Below, piece after piece: positions 14,882 through 21,035 of a stretch of DNA of 21,035 nt. Source of the stretch: an uncultured Acetatifactor sp. (GTDB lineage Bacteria; Bacillota; Clostridia; Lachnospirales; Lachnospiraceae). The first letter of the stretch is position 1. Each line of letters opens with the position of its first letter. The notes under the pieces are model-generated. The model had not been told where the DNA came from, made no database searches, and saw only the letters and a list, made by a program, of their open reading frames with translations. A program made the position numbers and the translations under genes. The stretch lies in contig CAJTPH010000019.1 of NCBI GenBank assembly GCA_910578215.1, positions 52,783-73,817 on the forward strand. Reading direction: 5' to 3'.

Positions 14882-16402
14882 TTGAAAAAGTATTTGTTGT
14901 TTGATTTGGACGGGACGCTGACGGACCCGAAAACGGGAATCTGTACCTGTGTGCAGTATGCGCTTTCCGCCTTCGGCATAGAGGAGCCGGAGTTGGATAA
15001 GCTGGAGCCCTTTATCGGGCCGCCGTTAAAGGATAGCTTTATGAGGTTTTATGGCTTTACCGGGGAGCAGGCGGAGGCGGCGGTGGAAAAGTACAGGGAG
15101 CGGTTCGGGGATGTGGGGCTGTTTGAAAATGAGCTTTATCCGGGTATTCCCAAAATGCTTCGGGCGCTGCGGGCAAGGGGGATGACCCTTGCCGTCGCCT
15201 CCAGCAAGCCCACCGTGTATGTGCGGCGGATTCTGGAGCATTTTAAACTGGACCGCTATTTCAGTGCCGTGGTGGGCAGCGAGCTGGACGGAAGAAGGGT
15301 CAACAAGGACGAGGTGGTACAGGAAGCCCTGCGTCAGCTCTTTGGGGATAAGCCCGCGGACCTGAGCCAGATTTATATGATAGGCGACCGCTGCTTCGAT
15401 GTGGAGGGCGCCCACAAGCTGGGCGTTGAGAGCGTGGCGGTGGCGTACGGCTATGGCAGCATGGAGGAGCTTAAGGAGGCGAAATCGGACTATATCGTAC
15501 GGACGGTGGAGGAGCTTCAGGCCTTTTTGCTGCGGGGAACGGATGACATTGGGCAAAAGTCGGGCCTTCAAAAGGCGGGAGAGCTGTTGATTCCGTATCT
15601 GTTGTTTTTCCTCGCCAGAAACCTGGGCTTTTATCTGTCTCAAATGCTTTTTCTGATGCTGGCAAACCGGGGGATCGGAAGGGATTTTTTTGTTCTGTAT
15701 GACGCGTCGGGGGCGCCGCAGGATTTTACGGGAAATGCCACGGCGATTATATCGGCGTTAGGCTTTACTGCAGGAGCCGCTGCCGTGTACTATGCTTCCG
15801 CAAAAAGGGTGCTTGTGGCAACGGCCAAGGATATGCTGCTGCAGCATCTTAGGAAGGAGCCAAGGATGAACTGCGCCCTGCTTGCGGCGGCGACGGCGGG
15901 CATGGCGCTTGGGCTGAATATGCTGGCGGAGCTTGCGGCGGTAACGGATATGTCCCCGGCCTATGAGGAGGTAGCCAGGAAGCAGCATTCCGCGTCTCTG
16001 CTGATCGGGCTGATCTGCTATGGCGTTGTTGCTCCCATAGCGGAGGAGCTTCTGTTTCGGGGCGTTATCTACGGAAATCTGCGCAGGATGATAAGGCTGA
16101 TTCCGGCGGCGGGGGTTTCCGCGGCTTTATTTGGCTTCTATCACGGAAACACGGTTCAGGGGATCTATGCCTTTGTCATGGGGTGTCTGATCGTCTATGG
16201 ATATGAATATTTCGGCGATTTCAGGGCGGCGGCAGGAGTGCATATGGGGGCAAATATATTGGTATATGTGCTGGGCAGTGCGGGCTTTGCACCGTCGGGA
16301 ATTGCCGGCGTGCTGGTCTGTGCTCTGAGCCTTGTGTGCGCCGTGGGCAGTCTTTATCTTTTGCAGAGGCAAAGGAGCGGGCAGGGAGGAAATAGTTTAT
16401 GA
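14882..16402 (+). CDS. Fusion of HAD-type phosphatase and CPBP (CAAX-like) membrane protease
   Basis: Residues 1-215 are a HAD hydrolase of the phosphoglycolate phosphatase/pyrophosphatase subgroup: nucleophile motif DLDGTLTD (D8, D10), VASSK (S107/S108), K142, and GDRCFDVEGA (D169, D173). A helical cap lies between about 15 and 90. Residues 230-495 are a polytopic membrane domain of the CPBP (CAAX protease and bacteriocin-processing) family with all three motifs: EELLFRG (E388, E389, R393), FGFYHG (H421) and HMGAN (H454, N458). Both active sites look intact. No stop or frameshift lies between them, and a charged linker (about 215-230) joins them. The start is TTG 14882, with AGGGGG about eight bases upstream. 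The stop overlaps the glycosyltransferase start by four bases. Substrates are unknown; CPBP proteins process or protect against exported peptides in some systems, which fits the ABC exporters downstream. Confidence 0.85.
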   Translation: MKKYLLFDLDGTLTDPKTGICTCVQYALSAFGIEEPELDKLEPFIGPPLKDSFMRFYGFTGEQAEAAVEKYRERFGDVGLFENELYPGIPKMLRALRARGMTLAVASSKPTVYVRRILEHFKLDRYFSAVVGSELDGRRVNKDEVVQEALRQLFGDKPADLSQIYMIGDRCFDVEGAHKLGVESVAVAYGYGSMEELKEAKSDYIVRTVEELQAFLLRGTDDIGQKSGLQKAGELLIPYLLFFLARNLGFYLSQMLFLMLANRGIGRDFFVLYDASGAPQDFTGNATAIISALGFTAGAAAVYYASAKRVLVATAKDMLLQHLRKEPRMNCALLAAATAGMALGLNMLAELAAVTDMSPAYEEVARKQHSASLLIGLICYGVVAPIAEELLFRGVIYGNLRRMIRLIPAAGVSAALFGFYHGNTVQGIYAFVMGCLIVYGYEYFGDFRAAAGVHMGANILVYVLGSAGFAPSGIAGVLVCALSLVCAVGSLYLLQRQRSGQGGNSL

Positions 16403-17310
16403 GGTTTTCCGTGATTACAGTGTGTCTGAATCCGGGGGGGAAATTAAGGACGACCTTGGAAAGCGTGCTTGGGCAGAGCTGCGGGGATTTTGAGGTCATC
16501 GTCAAGGACGGCGGGAGCAGCGACGGTTCCGTGGACGAGTGGCAGCACAAGTCTGGGGAAGCCGCGGATAAGGATGTCCGAAGGCGGGAGCCGGGGGCGG
16601 GCGAAGGAGCTGCCGTTGGGGAGTCCTCAGAGGGAACAGCTGCCGCCGGGGCGGCGCACGGGCGCGTGCGGGTATTTGTGGAGAAGGACAGGGGAATTTA
16701 TGATGCGATGAATCAGGCGGTGGCGCATGCAGCCGGGGATTTTGTGGTGTTTATGAACTGCGGGGATGTGTTTGCGGACGAGCGGGTTCTGGAGCGCGTG
16801 GAGGAGAGGATCAGAGAGCGGGAGAACACGGGAGCGGATTTAAAAAGGCTGGTATTTTACGGGGATACGGTGGAAGGGCAGAGCGGTGTCATTATCGCCT
16901 CCGCGCCGAAAATCACCGGCTTTACCTGTTACCGGAACATTCCCTGTCATCAGTCCTGCTTTTATGCCAGGCAGCTCTGCGTGGAGAAGCCCTATGATCT
17001 GCAGTACCGCATCCGGGCGGATTACGACCATTTTCTCTGGTGCTTTTACAGGGCGGGGGCAGACTTTGCGCATGTGGGCTTTCCCGTGGCCGTATACGAG
17101 GGCGGCGGATTCTCCGAGAGCAGGGAAAACGGCAGGCGTAATCTGGAGGAGCACAGGCAGATTACGGGAGCCTATATGGGCAGGAAGGAGCTGTTTAAGT
17201 ACAGGCTTGTCATGGCGGTGACGCTGGCTCCCCTTCGCAGGGCGGCGGCGGAGAGCAGGGTGCTTTCCGGCGTTTATCATTGGTTTAAGGGAAAGCTGTA
17301 CGGGGGGTGA
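16399..17310 (+). CDS. Family 2 glycosyltransferase with a low-complexity insert
   Basis: This 303-residue GT-A-fold enzyme resembles WcaA-like family 2 transferases. The N-terminus FSVITVCLNPG and KDGGSSDGS (36-44) bind the nucleotide sugar; DRGIYDAMNQAVAHAAGDFV (97-116) and the MNCGD segment (119-123) correspond to the metal-binding region, with Asn-Cys-Gly-Asp where DxD often occurs. The later RADYDHFLW segment is typical of this subgroup. Residues about 50-89 are an Ala/Gly/Glu-rich insert that separates the first two motifs and would loop out of the fold. No membrane anchor is evident. The gene overlaps both neighbours by four bases, so it is translationally tied to the protease fusion and to the ABC genes. 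Acceptor unknown. Confidence 0.82.
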   Translation: MRFSVITVCLNPGGKLRTTLESVLGQSCGDFEVIVKDGGSSDGSVDEWQHKSGEAADKDVRRREPGAGEGAAVGESSEGTAAAGAAHGRVRVFVEKDRGIYDAMNQAVAHAAGDFVVFMNCGDVFADERVLERVEERIRERENTGADLKRLVFYGDTVEGQSGVIIASAPKITGFTCYRNIPCHQSCFYARQLCVEKPYDLQYRIRADYDHFLWCFYRAGADFAHVGFPVAVYEGGGFSESRENGRRNLEEHRQITGAYMGRKELFKYRLVMAVTLAPLRRAAAESRVLSGVYHWFKGKLYGG

Positions 17311-19094
17311 CGGGGGATAAAGCGTTGAAAGATATTGAAATGGGCAGGTGGATAGGCGGATTTATAAAAAAGGTTTGGTTTCTGCTGTTTCTGAAAATTT
17401 TTTTCTCCGCATTGGAGGGGATTGCACCATATACGGTTTCAAAATCTCTAATGCTCGTAATTGAACGGATAACGACAGGCGGCAGATCGGAGGATATTTT
17501 ACCGTATGCGCTGTTGTTCACGGGCGCAGTCTTTTACCAGAGGGCTCAGATGAATTTAAAAATGCCTCTGGACACCTTGTTTTCTGCCAGAAGCAGGGAA
17601 TATGTGGAGCAGAAATGCTGTCAAATTGTTCGGGCAACCTCGCTGGAGCGTGTGGAGAGCGCGGAGTTTCAGGAGCAGTATTCACACATAGACAGATATA
17701 TTAAGGAGGTCTCGGAAGTATGGAATAAAATTCTTCTGGTATTTTCATCCGTCGTGCAGTTAGTGTCCCTGACGGTGCTGCTGGCAGCGGAGGGGTGGTA
17801 TTATGCAGTGATCTTACTGGCGGGGGTTCTGCCTCTGTGGAGATGGTTTGGCATTTCAAACCTTTCCCGTGAGGATATGCAGAGGGAGGTGCAGGTTTTA
17901 AGGAACAAGACCAATTATTATTACTCTATGCTGACAAGCGGAGATTACATGAAGGAGTGCAGAGTCTTTGGGTATGGAGAGGAAATAAGACAAAGGTGGG
18001 GGGACGGTGAGGCAGGAATACAGAAATTGAACTGGCAGTTTCGGCTTCAGGCTTTCTGCAGGGAGATGAAATACAGGCTTCCCTTCTACGGGGCTTTTGC
18101 GGCTTGTGTATCCCTCCTTATAGGGATGATTGTGACAGGGCGTACAGGTGTAGGAATATTTGTCGGCCTGCTTGCCGTTTTCAGGTCTTATCAGGCGGTC
18201 TTGTGTGATATGTTTTTTACGTTTTCCGAATTCAGGGGTATAAGGCGGGGCTATCTGGAAATAAAGAAGCTGCGTACTCAATTTATTATGGATTATGCCG
18301 AACCGGTGGAAGATAACACGTTTTTGATACGGAAAAGCATTGAATTCAAAAATGTATGGTTTCGGTATCCCAACAAGGATAACTATGCACTTTCTGATGT
18401 GAATTGCATCATTCGTATGGGCGAGACGGTTTTTATAGCTGGCATGAATGGCGCGGGTAAAAGCACATTTATCAAATTGTTGACAGGGTTATACAGGCCG
18501 ACGAAGGGGGAGGTACTGTATGACGGGGCAGAGAAGACGTCTTCGGGAAGCATTTATGGGAATTTTGCGGTGCTGTTTCAGGATTTTGCGAAATTCCCTT
18601 TTGATTTTTATGGAAATGTGGACATTCTGCGGAGCTTTGATGAAGAAAAGACGGAGGACGTATTGGAAAGGGCGGGGGTGACAGAATTTGCAGACGAGTT
18701 ACCCGATGGATTAAGGACAAGGCTTGGTACTTTGTCGAAGGGTGGTGTCAATCTTTCAGAGGGACAATGGCAGAGGGTTGCTTTTGCCCGGGCGCTTTAC
18801 AGGGACAGCAGTATCTACATCTTTGACGAGCCTGCTTCTGCCCTTGACCCTCTTGCGGAGGAAAGAATGTATGAATTGTATGATAACCTTCCGGAGGGCG
18901 TAACCAAGGTCATTATTTCACACCGCTTGGGATATGCCCGGAAGGCGGACCGGATTATTGTAATTGACAACGGCGGAATTGCGGAAGAAGGAACGTTTGC
19001 GGAGCTGTATTCCCGGAGAGGGGCATTTTATGACATGTTCAGCCTTCAGCAGGGACTTTATGCTACCCAAAACAGCGAGGTGAAAGGCGGATGA
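17307..19094 (+). CDS. ABC exporter half-transporter with LSEGQ signature
   Basis: This 595-residue fused exporter has about six hydrophobic segments in the first 330 residues. The ATPase carries Walker A GMNGAGKST near 379, signature NLSEGQWQR (L483; the first Gly of LSGGQ is Glu), Walker B IFDEP (D507, E508) and H-loop SHR. The WQR after the signature is typical of peptide/lantibiotic-type exporters in Firmicutes. The GTG start gives a four-base overlap with the glycosyltransferase stop; an ATG at 17340 is an alternative with a poor ribosome site. The next gene starts within its stop codon, so the two half-transporters should form a heterodimer. Base composition shifts here to more A+T than in the upstream operon genes, which suggests a cassette joined secondarily. 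Substrate unknown. Confidence 0.83.
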   Translation: MTGDKALKDIEMGRWIGGFIKKVWFLLFLKIFFSALEGIAPYTVSKSLMLVIERITTGGRSEDILPYALLFTGAVFYQRAQMNLKMPLDTLFSARSREYVEQKCCQIVRATSLERVESAEFQEQYSHIDRYIKEVSEVWNKILLVFSSVVQLVSLTVLLAAEGWYYAVILLAGVLPLWRWFGISNLSREDMQREVQVLRNKTNYYYSMLTSGDYMKECRVFGYGEEIRQRWGDGEAGIQKLNWQFRLQAFCREMKYRLPFYGAFAACVSLLIGMIVTGRTGVGIFVGLLAVFRSYQAVLCDMFFTFSEFRGIRRGYLEIKKLRTQFIMDYAEPVEDNTFLIRKSIEFKNVWFRYPNKDNYALSDVNCIIRMGETVFIAGMNGAGKSTFIKLLTGLYRPTKGEVLYDGAEKTSSGSIYGNFAVLFQDFAKFPFDFYGNVDILRSFDEEKTEDVLERAGVTEFADELPDGLRTRLGTLSKGGVNLSEGQWQRVAFARALYRDSSIYIFDEPASALDPLAEERMYELYDNLPEGVTKVIISHRLGYARKADRIIVIDNGGIAEEGTFAELYSRRGAFYDMFSLQQGLYATQNSEVKGG

Positions 19095-20842
19095 AAAATG
19101 CATTCATTGATTTGCTGAAGATCATAGCGAGGGCCGATCCCAAAAGCCTGCTTGTAAGGGTGGTAACAATAATATTGAATTCCACCATTCCCCCGGTGAC
19201 TACGTTTTTGCTGGGAAAGACGGTATTGTCTCTGACAAATGCAAACTTGGAAAAAACAATCCTCCTGTCCGTCTGCTATATTATAGTTGTGTTCCTGTGG
19301 AACTTTTATTTGAGGTATTCCGGGGTTGTCAATGCCCGGTTAAACGACAGGCTGGTGATTAAGCTGCGTGAACACATGATAGACCTGCATCAAACAATAC
19401 CGCAGGATATTGTTGAGAGCTCTGATTTTATACATTTGAGGAAAAGGGGCAATGATTTTCTGACAACATACGCGCTGCGTTTTTTCGGTTCGGCGGAACG
19501 GCTGGTTACGATTATACTGACCCTGCTGAACTATTGTATTATATTCTGCGGGATACATCCCCTTTTTATTTTGATTGTGCTTTGCGCATCCCTTCCGGGT
19601 TTGTTGTGCAGGGCGAAATTTGTCCCGGAAATGAGAAGGATGTATGAGGAGCTGCAGGAGGACAGGAACTACCAGGGATATTATAAGAAAATGTTGACAA
19701 ATCCTTCGGCATTAAAGGAGCTGAGGGTCTGGGGGCTGGAAAAGACATTTTATGCCAGCTACCAGGAGCTGACAGCAAAGATACACAGGCGGCAGACCAA
19801 CCATTATTATCGGCATGGGTTTGTGGGGGGCGGCGTGGAGTCTCTTGCCTTTGGCGCCGGTGTTATAGGCTCCATTTTGCTGGGGATTCGTTTAACTGCT
19901 TCCGGAATTATTCTAATTGACGGCTTTGTCATGGTAGTAAGCAGTATTTTGGATGTACAGGATACCTTTATCAGTGCCTACTATAACATTTTAGGATACA
20001 GGGAATCTTCCTATTACGCAAAAGACTACCTGCAGATATATCATATGGCAAATGACTCGGAGCGCGGCTCTCGCACTGCTTCCGTCAGTCTGCCGCCGGG
20101 GGAGCTACTGAGTCTTCGGAACGTAAGTTTCCAATATCCGCTTGGCGGAAGGATGGCATTGGAGGACGTCAGCGTAGACATCGGATGTGGGGAGAAGATT
20201 GCCGTTGTAGGGGAGAATGGAAGCGGGAAAACGACTTTTTGCAAAATCCTTCTCGGTTTATACCAGCCCAGCGGCGGAAAGGTGGAATACCGCAGCGGAC
20301 TTGCAGCTTCAGTGACGTTCCAGGATTTTTGCAGATATCACCTGAGCGTGAAGGACAACATAGTTCTGGGGAATGTATCGCTTGAAGGTGATCAGGAGTC
20401 CGGAATTCTGAAAGCAATGGAGATCAGCGGTTTTGACGAGGTGTGCAGGACATCAGGACTCACATTGAATTCAATGCTGGGCACCGTCGCTGGGGAGGGA
20501 GTAAATCTATCCGGAGGGGAATGGCAGCGGCTTGCAATCGCCAGGTGCTTTTATGATAACAGCAAGAACCTTATCGTCCTGGATGAACCGCATGCGTCGC
20601 TGGACCCCAAAGCTGAGGTCAAGATGTACGAATATTATGGAAATATTATTGAATGCGAGAAAAAGTGCCTGATTTTTGTCACTCACAGATTGACCTCTGC
20701 CCAAATGTGTGACCGTATTCTTGTGTTTCGCAAGGGAAGGCTGGTGGAAGACGGCTCCCATATGGAATTGCTGGACCGTAAGGGCTATTATTATGAAATG
20801 TATACAACCCAATCCCAAAACTATATTACCCAAGAAGTATAA
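19091..20842 (+). CDS. ABC exporter half-transporter, partner of the preceding gene
   Basis: This 583-residue partner has a membrane domain in about the first 310 residues and a complete ATPase: Walker A GENGSGKTT near 374, canonical signature LSGGEWQR (L473), Walker B VLDEPHASLD (D498, E499) and H-loop H532. Its consensus signature faces the degenerate LSEGQ of the partner, so the heterodimer may have one normal and one altered ATP site, as in several asymmetric exporters. It starts in a four-base overlap with the previous stop. A truncated VOC gene follows after 12 bases. There is no peptidase C39 domain, so any exported peptide would have to be processed elsewhere, conceivably by the CPBP domain upstream. 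Confidence 0.85.
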   Translation: MKNAFIDLLKIIARADPKSLLVRVVTIILNSTIPPVTTFLLGKTVLSLTNANLEKTILLSVCYIIVVFLWNFYLRYSGVVNARLNDRLVIKLREHMIDLHQTIPQDIVESSDFIHLRKRGNDFLTTYALRFFGSAERLVTIILTLLNYCIIFCGIHPLFILIVLCASLPGLLCRAKFVPEMRRMYEELQEDRNYQGYYKKMLTNPSALKELRVWGLEKTFYASYQELTAKIHRRQTNHYYRHGFVGGGVESLAFGAGVIGSILLGIRLTASGIILIDGFVMVVSSILDVQDTFISAYYNILGYRESSYYAKDYLQIYHMANDSERGSRTASVSLPPGELLSLRNVSFQYPLGGRMALEDVSVDIGCGEKIAVVGENGSGKTTFCKILLGLYQPSGGKVEYRSGLAASVTFQDFCRYHLSVKDNIVLGNVSLEGDQESGILKAMEISGFDEVCRTSGLTLNSMLGTVAGEGVNLSGGEWQRLAIARCFYDNSKNLIVLDEPHASLDPKAEVKMYEYYGNIIECEKKCLIFVTHRLTSAQMCDRILVFRKGRLVEDGSHMELLDRKGYYYEMYTTQSQNYITQEV

Positions 20843-20854
20843 GCGAGGTGTATA

Positions 20855-21013
20855 TTGAACATTCATCATATCGGTGTAATTGTTAAGAATCTGAATAAAA
20901 GCATTGATATTTTTAGTTCATTAGGGTATGACAGACATGATGAAATTATAGCTGATCAATATCAAAAGAATAAAGAGGGACCATCCCAAAGTTTGTGTAA
21001 ACCTCCAGACTGA
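20855..21013 (+). pseudogene. VOC (glyoxalase-like) gene broken by an apparent insertion
   Basis: A TTG start with GAGGTG just upstream opens a frame beginning NIHHIGVIVKNLNKSIDIF, then SLGYDRHDEIIADQY. This is the first beta-alpha-beta unit of the vicinal oxygen chelate superfamily (glyoxalase/epimerase type), with the early metal-ligand His. Such proteins are usually about 120-150 residues. Here homology stops at about residue 39 (20971), and the frame runs 13 residues into unrelated DNA before TGA at 21011-21013. The next strand (expected x-V-x-F) is missing. The remaining part of the gene may continue beyond the window on the other side of the insertion. In this position it would have been the last gene of the exporter operon. 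Confidence 0.65.
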
Positions 21014-21035
21014 TGTAAGATAAAACTACACAGTC
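20972..21035. mobile_element. Left end of a probable IS256-family insertion sequence
   Basis: The VOC homology ends and is followed by GGGACCATCCCAAAGTTTGTGTAAACC. The TTTGTGTAAA core resembles the terminal inverted repeats of IS256-family elements, whose ends carry a TTGTGTAAA segment about 15-20 bases inside. No transposase is visible, because only about 60 bases remain before the window edge. The boundary is uncertain by about five bases, and the target duplication cannot be checked from one end. Confidence 0.5.

Overview
The window reads as chromosomal DNA from a Gram-positive anaerobe of the Clostridia, most likely Lachnospiraceae. This rests on the AddA-type recombination nuclease, a TPP-riboswitch-controlled ThiT, a secreted BspA-like leucine-rich-repeat protein with a Pro/Ser linker, frequent TTG starts with strong AGGAGG sites, and G+C-rich coding sequence. 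The genus assignment is an inference.

Layout. (1) 3-437: C-terminal end of addA. (2) 471-3688: two overlapping half-ABC-exporter genes, visibly richer in A+T than their surroundings and probably acquired. (3) 3684-5852: a promoter, then a secreted cysteine-peptidase-like/LRR protein. (4) 5945-6772: a terminator, then an XRE regulator whose C-terminal part is built of exact 26-residue repeats. (5) 6830-7911, minus strand: thiT with a TPP riboswitch leader, a Shine-Dalgarno-sequestering hairpin and a near-consensus promoter. (6) 7944-9998, minus strand: a large cytoplasmic ankyrin-repeat protein. (7) 9999-10425: a non-coding stretch full of palindromes with three copies of TATGGTACAAT. (8) 10426-13158: a Tet(M)/EF-G-like translational GTPase fused to a Rae1/YacP-like NYN ribonuclease. 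(9) 13213-21013: a promoter and a tightly packed plus-strand series: MraY-like transferase, GreA, a HAD phosphatase-CPBP protease fusion, a GT2 glycosyltransferase, two half-ABC exporters, and a VOC gene that breaks off where an apparent IS256-type end begins.

How the parts relate. The last series has three successive 4-base stop/start overlaps (16399, 17307, 19091). It combines lipid-linked sugar or cell-wall chemistry, a membrane protease and a heterodimeric exporter, which suggests an envelope or peptide export role. Both exporter pairs lack any recognisable precursor peptide nearby. The most interesting object is the GTPase-Rae1 fusion: two modules that each act at the ribosomal A site in other proteins are joined in one chain, behind an unusually structured leader. 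I found no tRNA, rRNA or CRISPR array.
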